This document shows positions 1 through 9,400 of a stretch of DNA of 64,000 bases, piece by piece; position 1 is the first letter of the stretch; every line of letters begins with the position of its first letter. The notes beneath the pieces are model-generated. The model had not been told where the DNA came from. It was given only the letters and a program-made list of their open reading frames with translations, and made no database searches. The stretch is from an uncultured Cytophagales bacterium (GTDB lineage: Bacteria; Bacteroidota; Bacteroidia; Cytophagales; Thermonemataceae), in assembly GCA_938002655.1 (NCBI GenBank), contig CALLAC010000007.1:119129-183128 (forward strand). Reading direction: 5' to 3'. The position numbers and the translations under genes are program-made.

Positions 1-218
1 AGATAAATCAAAAGAAAATCATAGCCAGTGTGCGAAGCCCTGCCAATAGAGCCGTAGTAAGTCCAAGCTGTACAATAAACCGCCAACGAAAGAGCATAAA
101 TATACGGAGAATTGATAAAATGGCTTTTTTGCTCTGCTTTTTGCTCTGCCCAATAGGCAAGCCCGAAAAGCAGAAGTAAATATAACAAAGACACTATGAT
201 GATAATACCCCACTGCAT
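1..218 (-). CDS. Sodium:solute symporter-like sensor kinase, N-terminal fragment
   Basis: This is the 5' part of a gene that runs off the left edge of the window. The ATG at 218-216 lies two bases after the stop of the SpoIIE-phosphatase gene, and the frame stays open to base 1 (about 72 codons). The translation begins MQWGIIIIVSLLYLLLLFGL, one clear membrane helix. It then carries the sequence ALSLAVYCTAWTYYGSIGRA (about residues 41-60), which is characteristic of the SSSF-type membrane domain found at the front of CbrA-like sensor histidine kinases. The kinase half is outside the window, so the identity as a fusion kinase rather than a plain symporter is inferred from the N-terminal signature. 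It is probably cotranscribed with the upstream phosphatase gene. Confidence 0.72.
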   Translation of the reverse strand, partial: MQWGIIIIVSLLYLLLLFGLAYWAEQKAEQKSHFINSPYIYALSLAVYCTAWTYYGSIGRASHTGYDFLLIY

Positions 219-220
219 GT

Positions 221-1450
221 TTACAGCTCAATTCCTATCATAAGTATATCATCTCTTTGCGGGCAAGTTCCCTGATATTCTAATAAAGCTTTTTCTACGC
301 TATTTAGTTGCTCTTGTAAAGATCTTGAAATAGAATTTTGTAAAACACTTATCAGGCGATTTTCGCCAAATTTTTTCCCTTGTGAATTGTTTTGGTCAGT
401 TAAGCCATCAGAATACATAAAAATTCTATCTCCTTTGGATAATTCTACGGCTTCATTTTCAAAAGCATGATCCCAATCAACATGTAAGCCTACGCTAACT
501 CTATTGCCCTTAAAGTACAAAACCTGATTTTGAAAAGTGTATAGCAGAGGTCTTCTAGCTCCTGCAAAATTTATGTAAAATGTATGAGCGATTGTTTTTG
601 CTATACTACAAATTGCTATATCGGCAGAAACATCAAAATTGTATTCCTGCGTTACTTGAAATACACGGCTTAACTCTTTCTCTACTTGATGAAGAATTTC
701 TTCGGGATGTACTTGCTTGCGTACTAAAACTATTTCTTTCAATAACATATTCATCACTATGCTTATAAAAGAAGCGGATACGCCGTGCCCCATGCAATCT
801 ATGAGAGCTACAATACTGGTAGTTCCTACTTTACCAACCCAATAAAAATCTCCATTCACAATGTCTCGAGGCTTTGCCATTACGATAAAATTGCTGAATA
901 CATTTTGCAGGTCTTTTTCTTTGGGTAAAATCATTTTCTGAATACGAGAAGCTACTCGTATATTTTCTTCAATGAGCTTATTTTTTTCAGCTAAGATTTT
1001 GTTTTTCTGAATAATATCATCTCGTTGGGTGGTAATTTCTTCTTGTTGTTGCCGAAGTTCTTCTGTTTGAGCCTGCAACTTTTGATTTTGTTCTTCAATA
1101 GTTTGTTGTTGCTCTACGAGTAAATCTTTTTGCCGAATATTCTTGACAATCAGCCCTGCTACTATCAAGATACCTATCCCTGCAATAATAAAGCCCCAAA
1201 GACTAAATTGCTTTTGAATTTTAGCTTCTTGAAGGCTTTTTTGCATTATTTGTTTTTCTAACTTTTGCTTTTCTAGGGTATGCGTAAGTGTATCTAGCAA
1301 GTTCTGATAAAGATTTTTCGCTTTCGACAAATCTTTGGTAGTATCTGCTTGCAGTTTAGTTTGATACCACCAAGGCTCGGCTTTTTGTCCCCATAGTTCA
1401 ATGGAGAGAAACAAGCACAACGATACAATGATAAATTTTTTCATAAGCAT
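221..1450 (-). CDS. SpoIIE-family (PP2C-type) serine phosphatase, membrane anchored
   Basis: A 409-residue protein with an N-terminal signal or anchor (residues 1-22), a short extracytoplasmic stretch, one transmembrane helix at about 84-103, a coiled coil at about 105-165, and a SpoIIE phosphatase domain from about 165 to the end. The metal-binding acidic residues of the PP2C fold are visible: D201 in GDFYW, D218 in LIDCMGHG, D348 in YSDGL, and the DD pair near 400. The family dephosphorylates phosphoserine/threonine on anti-sigma antagonists or other signalling proteins. Unlike many Bacteroidota relatives the sensor part has no TPR array and is only about 60 residues long. The start could be ATG 1450 or ATG 1444 (MKKF...). 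The neighbours are a small membrane protein 3 nt upstream and the symporter-like kinase 2 nt downstream, so all three are likely one transcript. No partner-switching (STAS or RsbW-like) protein is seen here. Confidence 0.85.
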   Translation of the reverse strand: MLMKKFIIVSLCLFLSIELWGQKAEPWWYQTKLQADTTKDLSKAKNLYQNLLDTLTHTLEKQKLEKQIMQKSLQEAKIQKQFSLWGFIIAGIGILIVAGLIVKNIRQKDLLVEQQQTIEEQNQKLQAQTEELRQQQEEITTQRDDIIQKNKILAEKNKLIEENIRVASRIQKMILPKEKDLQNVFSNFIVMAKPRDIVNGDFYWVGKVGTTSIVALIDCMGHGVSASFISIVMNMLLKEIVLVRKQVHPEEILHQVEKELSRVFQVTQEYNFDVSADIAICSIAKTIAHTFYINFAGARRPLLYTFQNQVLYFKGNRVSVGLHVDWDHAFENEAVELSKGDRIFMYSDGLTDQNNSQGKKFGENRLISVLQNSISRSLQEQLNSVEKALLEYQGTCPQRDDILMIGIEL

Positions 1451-1453
1451 ATG

Positions 1454-1669
1454 TTATTTTCTGATAACCAGCCACAAGGCAATGCATATCAGTGCCCATA
1501 CTAAAAAAATATACACAAAAGCAGGTGGAAATCCTTTCCACAAAACAGGCTGGTTGAAGGCAGAAAGTATAGGGAAATTGAGCAAAAATATTCCTATGGT
1601 AAATACGAGCAGTAAAATCTGTCCTATTTTTTTCACTGATTTAGCCACGATTTTGCTCAATTTAAGCAA
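1454..1669 (-). CDS. Small two-helix membrane protein, start uncertain
   Basis: The open frame encodes up to 71 residues with two hydrophobic segments (about 17-35 and 50-67) separated by a short polar loop with NQPVLWKGFPPAF, and it ends in a basic tail. There is no in-frame ATG. The candidates are TTG at 1669 or 1660 and GTG at 1648 or 1636. The GTG at 1636 would give a 60-residue protein starting KKIGQILLL. The stop is 3 nt before the phosphatase start, so translational coupling is likely. I do not recognise the family with certainty. Its size and position beside a sodium:solute-symporter-type protein recall the small accessory membrane subunits of such transporters, but that is inference. 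Confidence 0.55.
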   Translation of the reverse strand: MLKLSKIVAKSVKKIGQILLLVFTIGIFLLNFPILSAFNQPVLWKGFPPAFVYIFLVWALICIALWLVIRK

Positions 1670-1719
1670 ATTTCATAATTTTTAAAATTTTTGATTGAAA
1701 AAGTTGAGAAAGATGCTTC

Positions 1720-1741
1720 CCCCTCTCTACAAAGAGAGGGG
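1720..1741 (-). terminator. GC-rich hairpin after the transporter genes
   Basis: A perfect 9-bp stem (CCCCTCTCT with AGAGAGGGG) and a 4-nt loop lie 6 nt beyond the stop of the 91-residue membrane protein gene. No run of U follows directly on the minus strand. It may therefore be a processing or partial-termination site that lowers expression of the phosphatase and kinase genes relative to the porin and transporter genes. The function is inferred. Confidence 0.4.
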
Positions 1742-1747
1742 AAAGGC

Positions 1748-2023
1748 TTACAAATCTGCCGAAAACATCACATCTCTGTCGTACTCTCCTTTTACAGAAT
1801 AATAGCCAAATAGTGCTAATCCGAAGGCAATAGGTACAAAAATGGTAATGGTAATAATCCAAAAGAGATATGTGCTTTGCAGTTCGCTAGCAGGTTTTTT
1901 CCCTGCGGCAACAAGTTTTTCTAAGGCTGGAATTTCTGTAAAAAGTTGATTAAACATCATTACAATAAGCACGGGGGCTAGCACCAGCCAAACTATACCG
2001 AGAATTCTTTTTAGAGCGTTCAT
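1748..2023 (-). CDS. Small two-helix membrane protein (DUF6814-like)
   Basis: A 91-residue protein with two membrane helices (about 7-26 and 52-74) flanking a soluble loop (about 27-50), and a charged C-terminal tail ending DRDVMFSADL. It starts at the ATG 2023 and lies 38 nt downstream of the MHS-type transporter gene in the same direction. The sequence and its place directly after an MFS transporter fit my memory of the DUF6814 family of Bacteroidota, small proteins linked to metabolite:H+ symporters. The family name is recollection. A role as an accessory of the transporter is inferred from position only. Confidence 0.65.
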   Translation of the reverse strand: MNALKRILGIVWLVLAPVLIVMMFNQLFTEIPALEKLVAAGKKPASELQSTYLFWIITITIFVPIAFGLALFGYYSVKGEYDRDVMFSADL

Positions 2024-2061
2024 AAGAAATGAGTTTTTTGATGTGATACAATAAGTTCTAA

Positions 2062-3654
2062 TTAGTCGGTTACATCTTTATCTGTACGTGTAGGCAAGTA
2101 TACCATACCAATAATGAAAGTAAGTATGGCAACACCTATCGGATACCACAAGCCTGCAAGTATATCACCTGAGGGTTGAGCTTCGGTTTTGGTAGCTTCA
2201 ATAATGCGAGTTACAATGTAAGGGGTAAGACCTCCGAAAATACCATTACCCACATGATAAGGCAAAGACATAGACGTATAGCGAATTTTTGTAGGGAAAA
2301 TTTCTACCAAAAATGCCGCAATAGGTCCGTACACCATTGTTACAAAGAAAATCTGAATAAAGATAAGCCCAACCATCGTCCATTTATCACTACCATTGAG
2401 GGTAATAGATTTAGATTTTTCAATTTTGGGTTCTTTGCTGTCATTGTCAAACTTCGTAGTCTTAGTAATAAGCACTGCTTTTGTACCATCTTCAAAGATT
2501 TTGGTTACTTTTTCGGTTTGCAGTACAGCAGGCTTATCTTTAACGGGTTCGGTTTTAGTGTCTACTTTGGTTTGTTCGGTGAGTTCTTTTTTCTTGTTAA
2601 TATCTGATACATTGTACATTGCCTGATAGATAGGACGATAGGCCAAGATTGCCGCAAGCAAACCTGCCATCATGATGTACTTTCGTCCGATTTTATCAGA
2701 AAGCCAGCCGAATACCAAAAAGAAAGGCGTAACCAGTACAATGGCAATCATAATGATTTGGTTGGCTTGGGCAGAGTCGATGGCACAAGTTTTGTTCATG
2801 AAGGAAAGTGCGTAGTATTGTCCTGTATACCAAACTACTCCTTGCCCTGCGGTAGCTCCGAAAAGAGCTAAAAGAACCATTTTTAAGTTGGCTTTTTTGG
2901 TAAAACTTTCTTTCAATGGGTTTTTTGAAGTTTTTCCTTCCGATTTTACTTTCTTGAACATAGGAGATTCGTGCATACGCATACGTATGAATATTGAAAT
3001 CACAATCAAGAAAATGGAAATCAAGAAAGGAATACGCCAGCCCCATTCTTCAAAAGCCGCATTTGGGTTTACTCCATTTTCATCGCGTAATACACTTTGC
3101 GTAAGAATAATAACACCGATAGACATCAGCAAGCCTAATGTAGCTGTAGTTTGAATAAAAGAAGTAAAATAACCTCTGCGATTGTAGGCTGAATGTTCGG
3201 CTACGTACGTGGCCGCTCCGCCGTACTCTCCTCCGAGGGCTAATCCTTGTAGCAAGCGTAGAATTAGTACTGTAAGTGGTGCCGCTGCTCCCCAGGTGGC
3301 ATAACTAGGTACCAAACCAATGAAAAACGTAGAGCCGCCCATCAAGATGAGTGTGACTAAAAAGGTGTATTTTCTACCTATCAGGTCACCTAATCTACCG
3401 AAAAATAATGCTCCAAAAGGGCGTACAATAAAGCCTGCCGCAAAGGTTGCCAAAGAGCTCAAAAATGCCGCCGTAGGGTTATCGCCAGGGAAAAATTGCT
3501 TTCCAATAATGCCCATTGCCGCCAAACTTCCGAAAATGTAGAAGTCGTACCATTCAATCAGCGTACCTACTGAAGAGGCTGTGATAACGCCCCAAATCCC
3601 CTTATCTGTTTGGGTTTGTAGGGCTTGTGTTTGGTTTGAAAGAGTTGTTGACAT
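2062..3654 (-). CDS. MFS transporter, metabolite:H+ symporter (MHS/ProP-like)
   Basis: A 530-residue inner-membrane carrier with about twelve helices. The two MFS signature loops are GRLGDLIGRKY (about residues 86-96) and GWLSDKIGRKY (about 316-326), and the motif LIEWYDFYIFG (about 32-42) is typical of the MHS branch, which imports organic acids, shikimate, proline/betaine or alpha-ketoglutarate with protons. Residues about 350-423, between transmembrane helices of the C-terminal half, form a long charged Lys/Glu/Asp/Thr-rich insert that E. coli ProP or KgtP lack. The substrate cannot be read from sequence. It lies 63 nt downstream of a porin gene and 38 nt upstream of a small membrane protein gene, which suggests a joint uptake operon. 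Confidence 0.88.
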   Translation of the reverse strand: MSTTLSNQTQALQTQTDKGIWGVITASSVGTLIEWYDFYIFGSLAAMGIIGKQFFPGDNPTAAFLSSLATFAAGFIVRPFGALFFGRLGDLIGRKYTFLVTLILMGGSTFFIGLVPSYATWGAAAPLTVLILRLLQGLALGGEYGGAATYVAEHSAYNRRGYFTSFIQTTATLGLLMSIGVIILTQSVLRDENGVNPNAAFEEWGWRIPFLISIFLIVISIFIRMRMHESPMFKKVKSEGKTSKNPLKESFTKKANLKMVLLALFGATAGQGVVWYTGQYYALSFMNKTCAIDSAQANQIIMIAIVLVTPFFLVFGWLSDKIGRKYIMMAGLLAAILAYRPIYQAMYNVSDINKKKELTEQTKVDTKTEPVKDKPAVLQTEKVTKIFEDGTKAVLITKTTKFDNDSKEPKIEKSKSITLNGSDKWTMVGLIFIQIFFVTMVYGPIAAFLVEIFPTKIRYTSMSLPYHVGNGIFGGLTPYIVTRIIEATKTEAQPSGDILAGLWYPIGVAILTFIIGMVYLPTRTDKDVTD

Positions 3655-3717
3655 AGAAGTATACTTTTAAAGTTGATTTTAATGAAAAGAGTTAGGAGGT
3701 AGTTTTTTCCTTAATTT

Positions 3718-5142
3718 TTACAAGTAAATCATTGTTTGCACAATTAGCTCGCCTAAGCGTTTTCTGCCACCTACCAAGTTAGGGTCGGTATTGATTTTTG
3801 GCTTTTCGCCCGTGTCAATGTTGAAGTTACCTTCGTAGATGTGTCGGGTTTGGTATTTCAAAGAAATCTTGGCATGATGCCCATCGATATAATAATTGAA
3901 TCCTGCTCCATAATCCAAAGAAGGTTCTGCAAGAAACTGAAAATTTCGGTAGTTACCGGTAACAAATACTTGCAATTTTCCTTTATTACCCAAAGTTTTT
4001 TTAGGTAGTAAATAGCCTGCCTCGCCATAAATAATTTCTCCTGTACCTATTCTCCAATCTGCATTTCCTCCACCTTGTAGTACCGAACCAGGCAATCCAT
4101 TCAAACCTTCATTCATGATACCAATAGCTCTGATGTAGTTAGGGCCAAAATCCATATTTTGGTAAAGCAAGTAACCTGTAAAGGCTGTACCTTTTTCTTT
4201 GTTGAGAGGCATATCGGTAAATAAATCTACTCCAAAGAGTTTCATATCGTGGCTTTCCCATTTGTAATTCACGCCATCGCCTGTAGGCTGATAACTTCGT
4301 GTGGCTTGAGGGTGAATGTGAAATCCTGCACCAATATTGAACACTTTTTTAGTGCCCACATAGGTGCCCACAAAGAAAGGTAAGACGTTACTTTCTTTTT
4401 CTGCCATTTCAAATGAAAAGTATCCTCCTACGGCACCTGTGTTGTTTTTGCCTGCAAAGGCTCGTCCTGGAGTAGCTTGTATAGTTGCATCAGCAGTAGG
4501 GGTTGCAAAAGGTTTATTAATATAGGCTCGATAATCCAAGCTCTTTTTGCCTACTGGCAATTTACCTTTTGCATAAATACCGAACTGACGGGCAAACTGG
4601 TCGGTTTCTTCAATGAGTGGCCAGTTGAAGATAGGAGCATCAAGGGCTAAAAAGTTAAGCGTACTGGCACTAGCCATTCGGCTCACACCATTCCAATAAT
4701 GCAAACCTGTACCAATGTAGAGCATATCTTTTACTACTTGGTATTCGTTCCAGAAGTCGTGCAAGAAAAGTTGTGGTTTTTTGCCTACGCCATAGCCGCC
4801 TACGCCTTGGGTACCTGAAGCACCACCATTCACGAATGTTTGATTGTTGATACCGATGTGAGCTAAAACCAGGTATTTAGGTGAAATTTGCGTGTACCAC
4901 AAAAAACGCGATCGCCGCAAGCCTATATCCCACGTACTAGCTTCGGGAATACCATTGACCGTAGTGCCTGGATTGTTATCGATGTAACGCATCCACATCT
5001 GATGCCATGTAATAAAGCGTATATAACGCTTACCGCTGGTATCCAAGTTGACACGGATACCTTTTCCGTAAATTTCTGAACCTTGAGCCATTGCCCAATG
5101 ACCCAAGGTCAGCATTGCACAAGAAAGAAAAACTTTTTTCAT
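3718..5142 (-). CDS. Outer-membrane porin-like beta-barrel protein
   Basis: A 474-residue protein. I chose the ATG at 5142 because it puts a standard signal peptide (MKKVFLSCAMLTLGHWAMAQ) at the N-terminus; the longer open frame from 5208 would bury it. The mature protein is rich in alternating aromatic and polar residues and Gly/Tyr turns, has no transmembrane helices, and ends in an aromatic/hydrophobic strand (ELIVQTMIYL), all signs of an outer-membrane barrel. It contains GLHYWNGVSR (about residues 143-152), typical of Bacteroidota proteins annotated as porins near organic-acid carriers. It probably lets the substrate of the downstream MHS carrier cross the outer membrane. The substrate is unknown. 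Confidence 0.75.
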   Translation of the reverse strand: MKKVFLSCAMLTLGHWAMAQGSEIYGKGIRVNLDTSGKRYIRFITWHQMWMRYIDNNPGTTVNGIPEASTWDIGLRRSRFLWYTQISPKYLVLAHIGINNQTFVNGGASGTQGVGGYGVGKKPQLFLHDFWNEYQVVKDMLYIGTGLHYWNGVSRMASASTLNFLALDAPIFNWPLIEETDQFARQFGIYAKGKLPVGKKSLDYRAYINKPFATPTADATIQATPGRAFAGKNNTGAVGGYFSFEMAEKESNVLPFFVGTYVGTKKVFNIGAGFHIHPQATRSYQPTGDGVNYKWESHDMKLFGVDLFTDMPLNKEKGTAFTGYLLYQNMDFGPNYIRAIGIMNEGLNGLPGSVLQGGGNADWRIGTGEIIYGEAGYLLPKKTLGNKGKLQVFVTGNYRNFQFLAEPSLDYGAGFNYYIDGHHAKISLKYQTRHIYEGNFNIDTGEKPKINTDPNLVGGRKRLGELIVQTMIYL

Positions 5143-5522
5143 AAACCAAAGTAAGTTGATTTCAACAAGCACGATACAAAAGTGCAAAAACAAGTTGGAA
5201 AAATACAAATCAAAGTATACTTTTGGTAATTGTATAGTTTTATTTTTTACGATTTAAAAAAATGGTTTATAAAATTTAGGATAAAACTCTAACAAAAAAG
5301 AAGAAAGAGCCAAATGAAAATATTGTTAAAAAAATTTTTATAGAAACTTTATTACGCCTAAAAATATTTGATTAGAATTAAATTTTGTTTTGATATGTTT
5401 TTTTAGCAAAAATATATCAATTTAGCAAATTTTTTAAAAAAAGAGGCCTTTTGCACACAAGTTTGCGGTTTTTTTGGGTTTTTGTAGGTTTTTCTTTTAC
5501 TTTGCTTAATTTAAAAAAAGAA
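5143..5522. other. 380-bp AT-rich divergent intergenic region
   Basis: The region lies between the porin gene (minus) and the tryptophan dioxygenase gene (plus). It is very A/T-rich with long A and T runs. Near 5497-5504 there is TTACTTTG, one mismatch from the Bacteroidota -7 element and 19 nt before the ATG at 5523, so it is the best candidate promoter of the dioxygenase. I found no perfect -7/-33 pair for the porin. No RNA gene or repeat was seen. Confidence 0.4.
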
Positions 5523-6488
5523 ATGTATATGGAAAACAACGCAACTATTCAAAACTTACTGCAAGCTCTTGAACACAAATACAGCCAAACGGGTCAAAGT
5601 CTTGCCGCTAATTTAGAAGGGCTTTTACATTTAGATTATCTCAAATATTGGGATTATATTCATGTTGATACTTTACTAACTCTGCAAAAACCCAAAACTC
5701 GTTTCCCTGATGAAATGGTATTTATTGTTTATCATCAAATCACTGAGCTTTATTTCAAACTTATACTTTGGGAAATAGAACAAATAGCGGCTTGGCAAAC
5801 GATTCCTACGGCAGAGTTTTTAGAGAAAGTTCAGCGGATAGTTCGTTATATCAAGGCTCTTTGCAATTCTTTTGATATAATGAGCATAGGTATGCAACCT
5901 GAACAGTTCCGAAAGTTTCGTATGGCTCTTTTACCTGCTAGCGGCTTTCAATCAGCTCAATTTCGACTTATTGAAATTGCCTCCACAGATTTTGTAAATT
6001 TGCTCTCTGCAGGTTTCAGAACCCAAATTACGCCCAATACTACTATTGCCGAAATGTATGAACATATATATTGGAAACATGGAGCTACCGAAGCTGAAAC
6101 AGGCAAAAAAACTATTACGCTACAACATTTTGAAGAAAAGTATTCTACTACCTTTTTAGAATGGGCTTACAAGTTCCGCAATAAAAATCTATATCAGCAG
6201 TTTAAAAAAATTTTGTCCCAAGATGAAATGTTTGAGCCTATCTGTGAGGCTTTGCGAGAAATGGATTACTGGTTTAATGTAGAATGGGCACTGGCACACC
6301 TCAAATCGGCAGTAAAATATTTGCGAGAAAAAGGCAAACCCATAGATGCCACAGGCGGTACAAACTGGACCAAATACTTGCCTCCTAATTTTCAGAAAAT
6401 CATTTTTTTCCCCTCGTTGTGGAGCGAAACTGAAAAAGCAGAATGGGGGCGAAAAAAAGTACAAGAAATGATGGAAAGCTTTCAATGA
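5523..6488 (+). CDS. Tryptophan 2,3-dioxygenase family protein
   Basis: A 321-residue haem dioxygenase of the tryptophan 2,3-dioxygenase (TDO) family. It would open the indole ring of L-tryptophan with O2 to give N-formylkynurenine, the first step of the kynurenine pathway. The TDO landmarks are present: FIVYHQITELYFKLILWE near residues 54-71, with the His that contacts substrate, and near the C-terminus a His (ALAHLKSAVKYLREKG) followed by the Thr-Gly-Gly loop DATGGTNW, where TDO places its haem-ligand His and substrate-binding GTGG loop. The start is ATG 5523; an upstream in-frame TTG at 5451 is unlikely. No other kynurenine-pathway gene is in the window. This family branch in Bacteroidota is somewhat divergent, so activity on tryptophan is likely but not certain. 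Confidence 0.85.
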   Translation: MYMENNATIQNLLQALEHKYSQTGQSLAANLEGLLHLDYLKYWDYIHVDTLLTLQKPKTRFPDEMVFIVYHQITELYFKLILWEIEQIAAWQTIPTAEFLEKVQRIVRYIKALCNSFDIMSIGMQPEQFRKFRMALLPASGFQSAQFRLIEIASTDFVNLLSAGFRTQITPNTTIAEMYEHIYWKHGATEAETGKKTITLQHFEEKYSTTFLEWAYKFRNKNLYQQFKKILSQDEMFEPICEALREMDYWFNVEWALAHLKSAVKYLREKGKPIDATGGTNWTKYLPPNFQKIIFFPSLWSETEKAEWGRKKVQEMMESFQ

Positions 6489-6493
6489 AAAAA

Positions 6494-9400
6494 CTAAAAT
6501 ATTTTTTCCAAACCTTTCCATAGGCCGTCCATCATTAAGCCAAAAAGTACCCCAAAGCCAAAACCATAGTTGATAAGCTCTCGGAAATATATCGATGCAA
6601 AACTGTAAAAAAGGGCTTCTACTTCTTTGGGATGCATTGCTTCAATTTCTTCTACTACTACTTTGTGTAAATCAATAGAAAGTAAGAGTTGGGGTAAATT
6701 ATCGTCTAATGCCTCAAAAATAGCTTCTAAGATCTGAAATGCCAAAAACTCTTTGCTAGAAGGTAAAATATTTGGTAAAACCTGTGGTAAAAGTTGATGT
6801 ATTATCGTAGAAACACGCTTTCGTAAAAAATCTCTTACTTGCGGTTTTTGCAGTATTTTTTTGAAAGCTCTGTGCAAATCGTCTAGTAAGGTTTCTGTTT
6901 GCACGTAATTTTCTAAAATTTCGGCTTTGAGCAAACGAAACATCTCATCTATCCATCTGTTTTTTTCTTCTTCAAACACTCTGCTTTGAAGTACATAACT
7001 GACAATTTTTTGTGCAATAATTGTACTATCTTCGCTAATCCAATGTTGGGAATAGCTTTCGGCAAAGGCTTGCATATTTTGGGTAATAAAATGAGCAATA
7101 GTTTGCGTAAAAATTGGCTTTTCGTTTATTAAATACTTCAAATGCCCTTGTAATAAAGTAATTTCTGCCCCAAAATGTACCGAAAGGTTGTTTAAGCCTA
7201 AGATATCTTCACTTTTGACAAAATTCAGAAGCGGAGTTTCTAAAAGACTGTATTCCAAGAACATTTCTGCTACTTTGCCTGTAGTTTTTCCCAAATTTTC
7301 ATCATTTGAAAAACGACTGATAGAACGAAGAAGAGCCTCTTCATTGATACGAATATTGAGTTCGGATAGAGGAATTTGGCCAATTTTCGCAATTTCTTGC
7401 TCTATAGTAAGAACTATTTCGGGCATTTGCTCCCTGAAAAAACGAGGAATGCCATACTGGCAAAGCTCTAAAACTGTTTCTCTGATAACTGTTTTGTAAA
7501 TAAACGCCGCTCGGTTTTCCTTATAGGCTCTTTCATATACTTCGTTGGCAAGTTCTCGTTTATTCTCATTGAGCCAATCTAGACCTTTTTGAATAAGATT
7601 TTTGACGAGCCGAATAGCATTTTCTTTCAAAAACTCAATAATTTTACCTCCAAGCACCTCACCAATTTTGCGTTCGGGGTGAATTTCAGCGTATAATCTT
7701 TTAGAAAAGCCTTGAAATACTTTTTCTTGTATTTTTTCGCTACGTATTTGTTTGCGTACAAAATCAGAAAAACTTGCTTTTAGGTCTTCTATTGGTTTTT
7801 TTTGTAAAATGTCTGAAATCTTACGTTTTACTAAGATTTGGTACTCTTGCCACAGATACTCTTGCAAGCCAGGAAGCCACAGGTGTGTATTTTCGGGCTG
7901 AGAAAAGCGTTCAAGGTTTTTTTTGAGGAAATTATCCAAGAGTTTTTCGGTAATTGCCCAAGTACCTACAGGAAGCAAATCGGCAAGGTGTTTAGGGGCT
8001 TTTTTGCCAAGTCCTAAAATATCTGCCATTACTTTTTCACTTTGCAATAGCAATTTTTGCGAGCTAACTTGCATTTTTAGAGTATTTTTCAGGGAGCTTG
8101 TGTCCAGATTTGTTAAATTCTGCTTTAAAAGCTCTTGAATTTGCTTTTCTAAAAATTTCCAAAGAGTTTCTTGCTGATTATCTAAAAAGCTATCGGTTTG
8201 GCTTTGCAAATAGCTACTGATAGCCTTTTCGTTTTGGGTAAGTGTTTTTTGTAAAAGGGCGTAATTATCTTGGGCAATCATTTGCAGAAGCGATTCACGA
8301 AGTAGTTTTCTACTTCCGTGAAAATTATTCACAATACTTTCTCTATTCAAAAGGCTCTGCTGAACAAATTTGCCCATATTTTGGGCAAAACGGCTTTTGT
8401 TTTTGCTAATAATGCCCGGTGTAAAAGGCACTTTCAGCCTTGCAATACGTTTGGCTTCATAAGGACGAAAAATCATTCGCAAAGCAAGCCAATTGGTGCC
8501 ATAACCCGTAATGCCATACACCAAGCCATTGAGAGCATTTGCCGCATACGGATTTTGCAGAGCAGGCATAGCAGAAAGCAATCCACCTGCACCAGCCCCT
8601 AAAATAGCCCCCAATACATTGATAGGAGCCACTTCTCTGCCCATAAAATTTTCTACCATATCGCGTATGCGTTCGGGAGGCAAAGGAGCAAGATTTTGCT
8701 TGACAAGGGCTTCTATGCGTCCTTTAAGTAAATTTTCAAGTTCTAAAAGTAAGGTTTTTTGTAGGTATTCAGCTGTTTTTTGGTGTAAGGTAGTATCTGC
8801 ATTCAGAAAAGGTAGATAGCTTTGCAAACTTTCGTGCCTGATAGTTTGCCAATAATTTTTAAGCGTTTTGCGAAGCCTGCCTGTTAGCTTTTCAGCCAAA
8901 TCTTTGCTTTCGGCTTTCGAAAGGAGATTCTGTAATTGTACTTTTTCAAGATTTTTACTGATTGAGCTTTGTAAAAAGATTTGCAGTTTGTCTTTGACTT
9001 CTTTTTCTTGCAATTTGTTTTGGGCTTTTGTAGCGAGCCACTGGGCAAGTTGAGTGAAATTCGTTTCTGAAAAAATACTTTTCAGAGCAGTTTTTGTAAA
9101 GCCTTCTTGCTGTTCCTGAATTTTACTTATGAAAATTTTTTCAAAACGAAAGTATTGCAAAAGATTGTAGAGCCAAGCACTTTCACGCAGTTTTTGAAGT
9201 TCTTTTTGCAAGAAATTTTCAATTTGTACCGAAGGCAAAAAATCACCTATTTTTCGTTCCAGATATTTATCAAACTGATTGGGCTGAATTTGAGAAAGAA
9301 TTTCATTGAAATTTTTAAGCAGGTTATCCGTCAGCAAGTCAATAGCTTTTTGGCTATCAAATTTTTGTATGATTTGGCTAATCGTATTTTTTTTCAGGTA

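Noticed and set aside
2176..2607. Open frame of 143 codons on the plus strand opposite the MHS transporter
   Set aside because: It mirrors the transporter reading frame and shows no family signature.
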